Source: CAVONV01 sp963697355
GTDB lineage: Bacteria > Acidobacteriota > Vicinamibacteria > Marinacidobacterales > DATDRI01
NCBI GenBank assembly: GCA_963697355.1
Contig: CAVONV010000021.1
Span: forward strand, 434,001-498,000
Direction: 5' to 3'
Length of the DNA: 64,000 nucleotides
Part shown: piece after piece, positions 46,875 through 55,950 of the stretch
Layout of the letters: each line of letters starts with the position of its first letter
Numbering within the stretch: position 1 is the first letter of the stretch
Notes under the pieces: model-generated
Told to the model about the DNA's origin: nothing
The model's input: only the letters and a program-made list of their open reading frames with translations
Database searches by the model: none
Program-made: the position numbers and the translations under genes

Positions 46875-47975
46875 ATGCGCATGGATTTGCAGGCGCACAA
46901 GAACGGATCGCCGAATAGCTCGAGTCGTTCATCCTCTGTGGGCTCGAACAAACACGAGACCAAGGATGAGAGCCCATCCAAGAGCGAGCGGCTTTCCGTT
47001 CCTCTCGCCAGAACCAAGGATCAGGCTGCGTTCAAATACCTGTTTCGAGAGACCTCGCTCGAATCGATCGAACAATGCCTCGGAAACATACGTGACCAAG
47101 AGATGGTTGAGTTCTTGGAGGAAGGTATTCTGAAGATCGCAGCCATCATGTCGTCCGAAGTATTCACCGGTTTGGAACGCTGCCGAAGGGAGTTGAGAGC
47201 GTTACTTCCTCGTGTGCAAGAGGATGCTGGACTTGCCAGAAATGTCTATGACCGGCACGTCGAGACGTTGGGCCAACTCATGTTTGCCCTGGGTAGACGC
47301 TTAGACCAATACGAGGAGTTTCTGTCGAAATGCCCATTCACGGGAAGTGCCGAGCACGTACGGGGGCTTTACGGACAAAAGGCACGCGATATTGCGGGTG
47401 ACGTACGTTTCCTCCACGTCGAGCTGTACCATTGGGTGAAGAGATTCGTCCCGATACGCGGGGATCTGCCCAACGGGGAAGAGGGCCGCGTTTTTCTCAA
47501 AGGGAGGATAAACGCGGTTGTAGATGATTTGGGTCTGCGGTTGAAGGAAGTTCAGGAAATCTTGAGCACCGCAATTCAAGACCAACTCAGCATTTTCGAT
47601 GAGACGATGACGCACAGCAAGCTCTTCAAGAAGGACGTCGAGAACTCCATGGATATCGATCACCTGTTGAGCTGGATCAGCGAGGTGATGTATCGCGTCA
47701 AGGAATATGACAGTGAGAGGCGTCCTGAGCAGCTGCAGAGAATAAAGACGCTCCTCCAAGGTTTCCGCCCTGAACAGTTTCCGGCCTCATCCGGTGTGAG
47801 AGATTCGGATCAGGCCATGTTTTTCGAGTTGCTTCCTCAAATGCTGAACTACCAACGCCGCGAGCAGCAAAAGGGAGATGATCCGATGCATGTCTTTCTA
47901 CTGCTCTTGGGAAATCTGGTTCGCAACTTGAAACGTGCGGGAGCCGAAGCTTCACCGCTGGATCCTGATTTTTGA
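46875..47975 (+). CDS. Conserved-looking helical protein, unknown function
   Basis: 366 residues, no signal peptide or membrane helix. The first about 45 residues are a serine/lysine-rich, probably disordered tail (SSSRSSSVGSNKHETKDES). The remainder is predominantly helical with alternating charged and hydrophobic residues (SLESIEQCLGNIRDQEMVEFLEEGILKIA, FLHVELYHWVKRF, VVDDLGLRLKEVQEILSTAI). I do not recognise a family; no enzyme motif is visible. A strong promoter lies directly upstream and a purine-rich repeat array lies directly downstream, so it is a single-gene unit. Confidence 0.65.
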   Translation: MRMDLQAHKNGSPNSSSRSSSVGSNKHETKDESPSKSERLSVPLARTKDQAAFKYLFRETSLESIEQCLGNIRDQEMVEFLEEGILKIAAIMSSEVFTGLERCRRELRALLPRVQEDAGLARNVYDRHVETLGQLMFALGRRLDQYEEFLSKCPFTGSAEHVRGLYGQKARDIAGDVRFLHVELYHWVKRFVPIRGDLPNGEEGRVFLKGRINAVVDDLGLRLKEVQEILSTAIQDQLSIFDETMTHSKLFKKDVENSMDIDHLLSWISEVMYRVKEYDSERRPEQLQRIKTLLQGFRPEQFPASSGVRDSDQAMFFELLPQMLNYQRREQQKGDDPMHVFLLLLGNLVRNLKRAGAEASPLDPDF

Positions 47976-47996
47976 AATAGGAGAAAGCAAAAAAGA

Positions 47997-48062
47997 AAGT
48001 AGAAAGTAGAAAGAATAAAGTAGGAATCCTTCCCCTTCCTCTACTCCTTCCTCCTAGCTTCC
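47997..48062. repeat. Purine heptad array with opposing pyrimidine tract
   Basis: Four seven-base units of the AAGTAGA type (47997-48024) are followed by a pyrimidine tract (48029-48062: CTTCC, CTCTACTCC, TTCCTCC) that is roughly complementary, so the region could fold into a long imperfect hairpin at the end of the upstream gene. Confidence 0.5.
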
Positions 48063-48064
48063 CC

Positions 48065-48098
48065 GGGCAGGGGCACGGGCTCGGGCATGGGCATGGGG
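48065..48098 (+). other. G-quadruplex-type tract upstream of kbl
   Basis: Six runs of three or four G separated by two or three bases (CA, CAC, CTC, CAT, CAT), on the coding strand 138 bases before the kbl start. It also reads as an irregular GGGCAT-like tandem repeat. Confidence 0.6.
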
Positions 48099-48235
48099 CA
48101 TCCGAACGATGTCAGTTCCCGATGCGGCGGACGTCCGCCTGTCGTGGCCGTGCAGATGCTTCCTCCTTCTGTCGTGCCCTTTGCATCCTGTGGGCTCACG
48201 GACTACGATCCGGCACCGAAGAGGGAGGTTGAACT

Positions 48236-49423
48236 ATGTACGGAAAAGTGCGCGAGTTGATCAACGAGACCTTGGAAGAGATCCAAAAGGGAGGTCTCTA
48301 CAAAGAAGAACGCGTCCTACTCTCCCGACAGGGGGCCGCGATCCAGGTTAAGGGCGATGAGGTCCTCAACTTCTGCGCCAACAATTACCTCGGACTTTCC
48401 GGACACCCCGAGATCATCGCCGCCGCCCATGCCGGTCTGGATGAGAGGGGTTTTGGACTGTCATCGGTTCGCTTTATCTGTGGAACTCAGGATCTCCACA
48501 AGGAGCTCGAACAAAAGATCTCCCACTTTCTGGGGACGGATGACGCCATCCTTTACACTTCCTGTTTCGATGCCAACGGCGGCCTCTTCGAGACGGTCTT
48601 GTCAGAAGAGGATGCGATCATCAGCGACGAGTTGAACCATGCGAGCATTATCGACGGGGTTCGCCTCTGCAAGGCCAAGCGCTTTCGGTACAAGAACCGA
48701 GACATGGAAGCATTGGAATCGACGCTGAAAGAGGCTCGGGACGCACGGATTCGTATGATCGCCACTGATGGTGTCTTCAGCATGGATGGAACCTTTGCTC
48801 CCGTGGACAAGATTTGCGATCTTGCGGACCGTTACGACGCGCTGGTCATGGTTGATGATTCGCACGCCACCGGTTTCGTAGGAAAAACCGGCAGAGGGAC
48901 GCCTGAGCTCTGCGGAGTGCAGGATCGGGTGGATATCATCACTTCGACACTCGGAAAAGCATTGGGAGGAGCTTCGGGAGGGTTTACGACGGGGCGCAAG
49001 GAGATTATTTCTCTGCTGCGGCAAAGGAGCCGCCCTTATCTCTTCTCGAATACCGTGGCGCCTTCCATCGTGGCTGCGGGTATCAAGGTTTTGGATCTTC
49101 TCGGTGCGACGACGGAGCTGCGCGATCGTCTCGAAGAGAACACCCTTTATTTCCGGAAAGAGATGACGGCGCGGGGGTTCCGCATCAAGGAGGGAACCCA
49201 CCCCATCGTACCCATTATGTTGGGGGATGCACGCCTGGCTCAAGACTTGGCCCGCAACTTGCTCGAAGAAGGCATTTACGTCATTGGGTTCAGCTTTCCT
49301 GTGGTTCCCAAAGGACAGGCCCGCATTCGCGTCCAGATTTCAGCCGCCCACGAGCGAGAGCACATCGATCGAGCCATCGAGGCATTTGCAAAAGTGGCGA
49401 AGAAGATGGAAGTCATTGAATAA
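48236..49423 (+). CDS. kbl: Glycine C-acetyltransferase (2-amino-3-ketobutyrate CoA ligase)
   Basis: 395 residues. PLP-dependent alpha-oxoamine synthase: GDEVLNFCANNYLGLSGHP, GFGLSSVRFICGTQ, DELNHASIIDGVR, ATDGVFSMDGTFAP, DDSHATGFVG and the PLP-lysine site TSTLGKALGGASGG. Length and FICGTQDLHKELE favour Kbl over BioF or HemA. It cleaves 2-amino-3-oxobutyrate with CoA to glycine and acetyl-CoA in threonine breakdown. GGGAGG lies seven bases before the ATG. Threonine dehydrogenase (tdh), its usual partner, is not in the window. It ends in a bidirectional hairpin shared with dnaK. Confidence 0.93.
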   Translation: MYGKVRELINETLEEIQKGGLYKEERVLLSRQGAAIQVKGDEVLNFCANNYLGLSGHPEIIAAAHAGLDERGFGLSSVRFICGTQDLHKELEQKISHFLGTDDAILYTSCFDANGGLFETVLSEEDAIISDELNHASIIDGVRLCKAKRFRYKNRDMEALESTLKEARDARIRMIATDGVFSMDGTFAPVDKICDLADRYDALVMVDDSHATGFVGKTGRGTPELCGVQDRVDIITSTLGKALGGASGGFTTGRKEIISLLRQRSRPYLFSNTVAPSIVAAGIKVLDLLGATTELRDRLEENTLYFRKEMTARGFRIKEGTHPIVPIMLGDARLAQDLARNLLEEGIYVIGFSFPVVPKGQARIRVQISAAHEREHIDRAIEAFAKVAKKMEVIE

Positions 49424-49497
49424 GAACTCAAGAACTCAGCACTCGAGCACTCAAGAATGAAGACTTAGACTACGCCAGGTCTTATTCTCGAGTACTT
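49422..49497. repeat. ACTCAAGAA-type microrepeat with inverted partner
   Basis: Tandem AAGAACTC/AGCACTCG/AGCACTC units (49422-49457) followed by an inverted tract CTCGAGTACTTGAGTACT at about 49487. A 27-base segment of the direct part recurs in reverse orientation at 54436-54470 with one substitution and a four-base insertion. Confidence 0.5.
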
Positions 49498-49507
49498 GAG
49501 TACTACG

Positions 49508-49546
49508 GATGGGCGTCGTCCCTAACTTCCCGGGACGACGCCCATC
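49508..49546. terminator. Bidirectional hairpin between kbl and dnaK
   Basis: A perfect 15-base-pair stem, GATGGGCGTCGTCCC with its complement, and a nine-base loop. It lies between the convergent stops of kbl and dnaK, six bases beyond the dnaK stop. There is no long T-run. Confidence 0.75.
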
Positions 49547-49551
49547 ATTCA

Positions 49552-51468
49552 TTAGTTTGCTACTTCGGTGTACTCGGCGTCGACGACATCGTCACCTTGC
49601 GATGGTGGGGGTGAATCACTTGTGGCGTGACCATTCGTTGAGCCGCCTTGACCGTTTCCTGCCGCCGTTTTTTGATAGAGCACTTCGGCCAGCTTGTGAG
49701 AGGCCTGGGTGAGGCGCTCCTCGGCTTGCTTCAAGGCCGCGATGTCAGCGTTGTCATCTCCGAGCACGGCCTTCGTTTCTGTAATGGCGCTCTCGAGCTC
49801 GCTTGCCGCAGCGTCGTCAAGTTTGTCGCGATTCTCGCTGAGATTGCGCTCCGTTGAGAACACCAAGGTGTCCAGTCGGTTGTGCCCTTCAATCTTCTCG
49901 CGAGTGCGCCGGTCTTCATCCTTGTGCTGTTCAGCTTCTTGAACCATGAGGTCAACGTCCTCTTTACTCAGGCCGCTGGAGCTCGTGATGGTGATTGCTT
50001 GTTCCTTGCCCGTAGCCAGGTCCTTGGCCGAAACGTTGACGATGCCGTTGGCATCGATATCGAAGCTCACTTCGACCTGGGGCACGCCTCGTGGTGCCGA
50101 AGGTATTCCGACAAGATGGAACTTGCCTAGCGTGCGGTTGTCGCGCGCCAATTCACGCTCACCTTGGAGTACATGGACCTCGACACTCGTCTGATTGTCG
50201 GTAGCGGTCGAGAAGATTTCACTCTTCCTGACGGGAATGGTCGTGTTGCGGTCGATGAGTTTGGTGGAGACGCCACCTAGCGTTTCGATGCCGAGCGACA
50301 GTGGTGTTACATCGAGAAGCAAAATATCTTTGACATCTCCCGCGAGAACTCCCGCCTGGATGGCGGCGCCGTGGGAGACCACTTCATCAGGATTGACACC
50401 CTTGTGGGGCTCCCGACCGAAGAGGTCTTGTACCAGTTGCTGAACCTTCGGAATCCGAGTCGTGCCGCCAACCAGCACGACCTGATTCACTTGGTTCGGC
50501 TTCAAACCAGCGTCCTTGAGCGCAGTGCGGCAGGGCTCGAGGCTTCGCTCGAGCAGATCCATCACCAACTGCTCGAATTTCGAGCGCGTAAGCTTCATCG
50601 TTAGGTGCCGCGGCCCCGAGGCATCTGCCGTAATGAAAGGGAGATTGATCTCGGTCTCCTGAGCCGTCGAAAGCTCAATTTTGGCCTTTTCCGCTGCTTC
50701 CTTGAGGCGTTGCAGGGCCATTTTGTCTTTTGACAGGTCGATGCCTTGCTCCCTTTGGAACTCCTCTATGATCCACTCAATGATCCGCTGGTCGAGGTTG
50801 TCGCCACCGAGATGAGTGTCTCCGTTTGTGGCTTTCACCTCGATCACGCCTTCGCCAACCTCCAAAATGGAGATGTCGAACGTCCCTCCACCGAAGTCGA
50901 ATACGGCAATGATCTCTTCATTCTTCTTGTCCAGTCCGTAAGCTAGAGCGGCAGCCGTCGGCTCGTTGATGATCCTTAGAACATTGAGTCCGGCGATGGT
51001 GCCTGCATCCTTGGTCGCTTGTCGCTGACTGTCGTTGAAGTATGCAGGGACGGTGAGCACGGCATCCGTCACTTTCGTGCCCAGATAGTCTTCCGCGGCC
51101 TGCTTCAGCTTCTGCAGGACCAGTGCGGAGATTTCAGGTGGTGAGTGTTTTTTTCCTCGAATTTCGATCCGTACATCTCCATTGGGTCCCTCGACGACGG
51201 AGTAGGGGACCATTTGGATCTCCTCTGTCACTTCGTCATAGCGTCGACCCATGAAGCGTTTGATCGAATAGACGGTGTTCTCCGGATTGGTAATGGCTTG
51301 ACGCCGGGCGACCTGGCCTACGAGCCGATCGCCATCCTTTCCAAAGCCGACCACACTTGGTGTCACCCGACCTCCTTCCGAATTGACGATGACCTTTGGC
51401 TGGCCCGCTTCCATTATCGAGACCACGGAGTTCGTTGTTCCCAAATCGATACCGATTATCTTGTTCAT
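49552..51468 (-). CDS. dnaK: Hsp70 chaperone DnaK
   Basis: 638 residues. Start ATG 51468 with GGAGG six bases upstream; an in-frame extension to 51558 is rejected because it crosses the promoter. Nucleotide-binding domain signatures IGIDLGTTNSVVS, VFDFGGGTFDIS and VVLVGGTTRIPKVQ; substrate domain with LLLDVTPLSLGIETLGG; C-terminal tail ends in GDDVVDAEYTEV as usual. ATP-driven folding of nascent and stress-damaged proteins, normally with DnaJ and GrpE, neither of which is adjacent. Divergent from clpB, its disaggregation partner, through a shared promoter region. Confidence 0.97.
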   Translation of the reverse strand: MNKIIGIDLGTTNSVVSIMEAGQPKVIVNSEGGRVTPSVVGFGKDGDRLVGQVARRQAITNPENTVYSIKRFMGRRYDEVTEEIQMVPYSVVEGPNGDVRIEIRGKKHSPPEISALVLQKLKQAAEDYLGTKVTDAVLTVPAYFNDSQRQATKDAGTIAGLNVLRIINEPTAAALAYGLDKKNEEIIAVFDFGGGTFDISILEVGEGVIEVKATNGDTHLGGDNLDQRIIEWIIEEFQREQGIDLSKDKMALQRLKEAAEKAKIELSTAQETEINLPFITADASGPRHLTMKLTRSKFEQLVMDLLERSLEPCRTALKDAGLKPNQVNQVVLVGGTTRIPKVQQLVQDLFGREPHKGVNPDEVVSHGAAIQAGVLAGDVKDILLLDVTPLSLGIETLGGVSTKLIDRNTTIPVRKSEIFSTATDNQTSVEVHVLQGERELARDNRTLGKFHLVGIPSAPRGVPQVEVSFDIDANGIVNVSAKDLATGKEQAITITSSSGLSKEDVDLMVQEAEQHKDEDRRTREKIEGHNRLDTLVFSTERNLSENRDKLDDAAASELESAITETKAVLGDDNADIAALKQAEERLTQASHKLAEVLYQKTAAGNGQGGSTNGHATSDSPPPSQGDDVVDAEYTEVAN

Positions 51469-51563
51469 TTTCGCCTCCAAGTTCGCGCGATAGGGGTCTG
51501 CCCCCTTTGTATTCTTTTTGATGGGACTCTGCTTTAATCTGCACCATATCCCATGCAATATAT

Positions 51564-51592
51564 AATATAGTATTTTATTCTGTTTTTGTCAA
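51564..51592 (-). promoter_or_regulatory. dnaK promoter
   Basis: Minus strand TTGACA (51592-51587), 17-base spacer, TATATT (51569-51564). The -35 box lies inside the palindrome at 51586-51604. No CIRCE sequence is seen. Confidence 0.7.
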
Positions 51593-51604
51593 GTTACTTG
51601 ACAA
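51586..51604. promoter_or_regulatory. Palindrome joining the dnaK and clpB -35 boxes
   Basis: TTGTCAAGTTACTTGACAA: nine-base arms around one central base, exact. Each arm contains one TTGACA -35 hexamer, so anything bound here would block both promoters. Confidence 0.65.
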
Positions 51605-51626
51605 CATAACTATCATATCCTATATT
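51598..51626 (+). promoter_or_regulatory. clpB promoter
   Basis: TTGACA at 51598-51603, 17-base spacer, TATATT at 51621-51626: the same hexamers and spacing as the opposing dnaK promoter. Confidence 0.7.
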
Positions 51627-51699
51627 GTCGGTAGCGTTGGGTGCAGCACTAGGATGTTCTCCACAGGCGACAACGCACACTGGTTTAGAGGGTATATCG

Positions 51700-54319
51700 A
51701 TGGATATCAATCGTTTAACTGAAAAATCCCAGCAAGCGGTGTCTCAGGCTCAGTCCTTGGCGACGCGTCTTGGCCACCAGCAGATCGACGTAGAGCATCT
51801 TCTCTCCGCGCTTTTGGCCAAAGAGAACGGGCTGGGGCCGAAAATCCTCTCTCGGATGGAAGTGCCGGTTCAGGAGCTGAGCCGGCGCTTGGAGAGCTAT
51901 CTCGACAAGCTTCCGACCGTCAGCGGTTCAGGGGCCGGCCAACCCTATTTATCGGCTAGGCTCCATCAGGTACTCGAGAACGCCGTCCAGGAGGCCGAAA
52001 AACTAAAGGACGATTACGTTAGCGTGGAACACATTCTCCTGGCCATGGCCGATTCTGGGGAAGAAACCGGTCGAGCGTTGAAGGAGTCCGGCGTCTCGCG
52101 GCAGAAACTGCTCGAAGTCTTGAAAGATGTCCGAGGGAGTCAGCGGGTCACTTCTCAGAGTCCGGAGTCCACCTACGAACCTCTAGAGCAATACGGACGC
52201 GACCTGACCCAGCTCGCTGCTCAAAACAAACTCGATCCTGTCATTGGCCGCGACGACGAAATCCGCCGCGTCATCCAAATTCTGTCGAGGCGAACCAAGA
52301 ACAATCCCGTGTTGATTGGCGAGCCCGGAGTTGGAAAAACGGCTATCGCCGAGGGCTTGGCTGCTCGTATCGTTCGAGGTGATGTCCCGGAGGGATTGAA
52401 GAACCGCCGTGTCGTCGCGCTGGACATGGGCGCCTTGATCGCCGGTGCCAAGTACCGAGGCGAGTTCGAAGAGCGGCTGAAAGCCGTCTTGAAGGCCGTG
52501 CAGGAGTCGGAAGGACAGATCGTTCTCTTTATTGATGAGCTGCACAACGTCGTGGGCGCGGGCCGCTCGGAAGGTGCTCCTATGGATGCGGGAAACCTCC
52601 TCAAGCCGATGCTGGCTCGTGGTGAGCTCCACTGTATCGGTGCCACTACACTCGATGAGTATAGAAAGCACATCGAGAAGGATGCGGCTCTCGAGCGCCG
52701 ATTCCAAACGGTGTTGGTCGACGAGCCATCCGTGGAGGACACGATTTCGATCCTGCGGGGGCTCAAGGAAAGATATGAGCTGCACCACGGTGTCCGAATC
52801 AAAGATGCGGCCATAGTTGGGGCGGCCACGCTTTCCCATCGCTACATCGCCGATCGGTATCTGCCGGACAAGGCCATCGACCTGGTCGACGAAGCCGCGG
52901 CGCGGCTCAGGACCGAGATCGATAGCGTTCCGACGGAGCTCGATGAAGTGCAACGGCGGGTCATGCAGCTCGAGAATCGAAAAACAAGCGCTCAAGAAGG
53001 AGAAGGACAAAGCATCCAAGGAGCGTTTGGCCGGAGTCAAGAAGGAGCTCGCTGAGCTGCAGCATCAGGCGGATTCGTTGAGCTTGCAGTGGCAGAAGGA
53101 GAAGGAGGCCATCGCTGGCGTCAGAGATCTCAGAAAGCAAATCGAGGACACCAAGGTTGCCATCGACAAAGCGGAAAGAGCTTATGAGCTCAACAAGGTG
53201 GCCGAGCTCAGATACGGTCGCCTCAACGAACTGGAGCAGAAGCTCAAGGAATCCGAGGCTGCCCTCTCTGAGCAGGACGCGATGCTTCTGAAGGAGGAAG
53301 TCGACGAGGACGACATCGCCTTGGTCGTATCCCGCTGGACGGGCATCCCCGTGTCAAAGTTGATGGAAGGTGAGGTGCAAAAGCTGCTCCATCTGGAGGA
53401 GCATCTTCACAAACGAGTCATTGGTCAGGATGAGGCGGTTCATGCGGTGGCGGATGCAGTGGTTAGGGCCCGGGCCGGGATACAGGATCCACAAAAGCCG
53501 ATAGGCAGCTTCATCTTTCTAGGGCCCACCGGCGTTGGGAAGACCGAGTTGGCACGAACGCTGGCGGAATACCTCTTCAATGAAGACAAAGCGCTCATTC
53601 GAATCGATATGAGTGAGTACATGGAAAAGCATGCGGTTGCACGCCTCATTGGTGCGCCTCCGGGATATGTGGGTTACGAAGAGGGTGGCCAGCTGACGGA
53701 AGCTGTTCGTCGCAAGCCCTTCTCAGTGGTTCTTTTCGACGAGATCGAAAAGGCCCACTATGAAGTCTTCAACATCCTTCTACAGATACTCGACGAGGGT
53801 AGATTAACCGATTCGCACGGGCGAACGGTCGACTTCAAGAACACCGTGCTCATCATGACATCCAACATCGGAAGCTCCGACATCCTGGAATTTGGAGCTT
53901 CTGAGAATGACGGAGCTTATGGTGAGATGAAGGAAAACGTTCTGGGCCAGCTCAAACACCATTTTCGACCCGAGTTCTTGAATCGCGTCGACGAAATGGT
54001 TGTTTTCCACGGACTCTCAAGGAGCCAGCTCGTTGCCATCATCGAGATCCAGCTAGAGAAATTGGCGCGCCGTCTAGAAGGCCGTCAATTGAAGCTCGAT
54101 GTCACCGATGAAGCCAAGCAGTGGCTAGCTGACGCCGGATATGACCCCGTCTACGGTGCACGGCCCATCAAAAGAGTCCTGCAAAGAGAGGTCGAGTCGC
54201 CGCTGGCACGGAAGATCTTGGCAGGAGAAATCCCTGAAGGCTCGACGGTCCGCGTCCGCGTTCATAACCACGATTTGATCATGGAGGCGCAGAAAGGGGA
54301 AGCCGTTGTAAGTCAGTGA
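51700..54319 (+). CDS. clpB: Disaggregase ClpB, single-base frameshift as sequenced
   Basis: 872 residues once one base is removed. The ATG at 51700 opens the Clp-N domain (MDINRLTEKSQQAVSQAQ). AAA-1 has Walker A GEPGVGKTA and Walker B VLFIDELHNV; the middle coiled-coil follows; AAA-2 has GPTGVGKTE, VVLFDEIEK and RPEFLNRVDE. In the coiled-coil the sequence CTCGAGAATCGAAAAACAAG at 52969 must lose one A (52975/52976) to give the family sequence LEIEKQALKKEKD. Two long open frames therefore meet at 52.98 kb. An essential-type chaperone with no other damage is unlikely to be a pseudogene, so this is probably a read error. ClpB works with DnaK, encoded divergently. Confidence 0.92.
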
Positions 54320-54756
54320 AAAGTGAACAGTGAACAAAGAGGCTAGTGGGCGGTAGGCAGTAAAACAGCGACCAGTGAACAACTGCCCAGTGACCAGTTC
54401 GGTCAGCCAAGGGCGCAAATCCAGTTTAAATAGAGTCTTCTCGAATTCTTGAGGGCTCGAGTTCTTCACCGAAAATTCAGTCTCGGATGCTCGACCCGCC
54501 TACGCCGTTGGTCGCGTTCATCGGCATTGGGTTCTGCATGTACATATCAATGTCATCCTCCTGCATAAATTTGCTTTGAGTGAAACAAAAGGGTAAGCTG
54601 TGCCCCACGGAGGGGTTCCAAGGGGTTGAGCGGGCTACTCCGTCTCCCCACTGGTAGTCAAGATGGACCGTCAAACAACGAGGAGGTGTTTCCAGCCTTA
54701 GTGAATCCGCCCTCATGCTTCCCAAGGGACCACTCTCTTTTTGAAAGGAGGGGACC
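54320..54756. other. Intergenic region with AGTGAAC heptads and inverted ACTCAAGAA copy
   Basis: Starts with AGTGAAA, AGTGAAC, AGTGAAC (54319-54340), degenerate units, then AGCGACC, AGTGAAC and AGTGACC (54367-54398). Between 54436 and 54470 lies the reverse complement of the 49.4 kb microrepeat. Beyond that, a leftward 29-codon ORF (54566-54477) contains an AGGAGG box but no recognised product. Confidence 0.5.
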
Positions 54757-55914
54757 ATGGAGCGAGATAGAGAACGTCCACGTAAGTTGGAATTCGAGCC
54801 CCGCCTGCTCGCACTCTTTCTGTTCATTGCCATTCCATTCATTCTCGTCGGTTCGCTGCTCATCCTGAGCTCGGTCAAAAGAGGAGTTGACCGTACGACC
54901 GGTGACCATTTTGCGGAGCTTGCAGCGGCCAATGCCCGCTATCTCGACAGCTACATCCTCATGAAGGTAACGAACTTGTCACGTCTGGCGATTAGCCCTT
55001 CACTCGTGGATGAAGTGGTGAACGCCAATGAACGTTACAGCGGAGAGGAAGAGGTGATCCGGAAACGGTTGCTGGAGGCGGATGGTGAATGGCAGTTGAC
55101 CTATGGCTTGATACCTCTCGCGATCGACATCGTTGGGCGCGAAAGCTCCAACTTTCTGAAGAAGATAGCCTCTTTCAATCCTGCGTATCGAGAGATCCTA
55201 CTGACCGACGAGCGCGGAGCGTTGGTAGCAGCCACAAATCTAACGACAGATTACTATCAGGCCGATGAACCGTGGTGGCAAAAGGCTTACGGGGATGGTT
55301 GGACAGGCAGCATACACGTGAGCAATGTGAGATATGACTATAGTGCCAAGGCTTATGGGATGGATATCGCCGTACCGGTGCTCGTTGGAGAAGGCGACGA
55401 CCAAAAGGTGGCCGGTGTGTTGAAAGCGCTCATTGATGTTCGCGACGTGTTTGCCGTTATGGCTTCAGTGAGGTTCGGCGAGACGGGTCGGGCTCTTCTG
55501 CTGAATGGCCCTGATAGATCCATCATCAACAGTGACGACCCAGACAACGTGATGAAGGATACCCATCCCGGATTCGTTCATCTGCAGGAGGCGCAAGCCG
55601 AAGGCCGCCGACATTTTATTTGCCAGCACATGGATGGCAGCACCTGGTTGGCTGGTTTCGCGCGAATGCCCGAGCCCGCACCCTTTCCAGAGATCACTTG
55701 GTTCGTCATCGTGGAACAAAACATCCAGGAGGCCGAGGCATCCGTTCAGGTCGCAACGACTTATCTCCTTTGGTTCTTCGGGGCCATGGTCCTGCTCGTT
55801 CTGCTGTTCAGTCTGTTCATGCACTTCAAGCTCTCGAAACCCGTTCGAGAGGTGGATTTGAGGGAAGAGATGGATCGTATTTCTGGTGCCGCTTCCGGGA
55901 CCAAAGCCGGATAA
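54757..55914 (+). CDS. Double-cache-domain membrane sensor without output domain
   Basis: 385 residues. One N-terminal helix (LLALFLFIAIPFILVGSLLIL), an extracytoplasmic region of about 270 residues with the dCache pattern (YREILLTDERGALVAATNLTTDYYQADEPWWQKAY and VRYDYSAKAYGMDIAVPV), and a second helix (LLWFFGAMVLLVLLFSLFMHF) followed by the first turn of a HAMP-like segment (LSKPVREVDLREEMDRISG). It ends there, with no kinase, methyl-accepting or cyclase domain. Such a protein could pass a small-molecule signal to a partner, or it may be truncated by an indel near 55880. GAAAGGAGGGGACC precedes the start. Confidence 0.75.
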   Translation: MERDRERPRKLEFEPRLLALFLFIAIPFILVGSLLILSSVKRGVDRTTGDHFAELAAANARYLDSYILMKVTNLSRLAISPSLVDEVVNANERYSGEEEVIRKRLLEADGEWQLTYGLIPLAIDIVGRESSNFLKKIASFNPAYREILLTDERGALVAATNLTTDYYQADEPWWQKAYGDGWTGSIHVSNVRYDYSAKAYGMDIAVPVLVGEGDDQKVAGVLKALIDVRDVFAVMASVRFGETGRALLLNGPDRSIINSDDPDNVMKDTHPGFVHLQEAQAEGRRHFICQHMDGSTWLAGFARMPEPAPFPEITWFVIVEQNIQEAEASVQVATTYLLWFFGAMVLLVLLFSLFMHFKLSKPVREVDLREEMDRISGAASGTKAG

Positions 55915-55950
55915 ACGCGCAGGCAATGCGTCTGAATTGAATGGGTCGTG

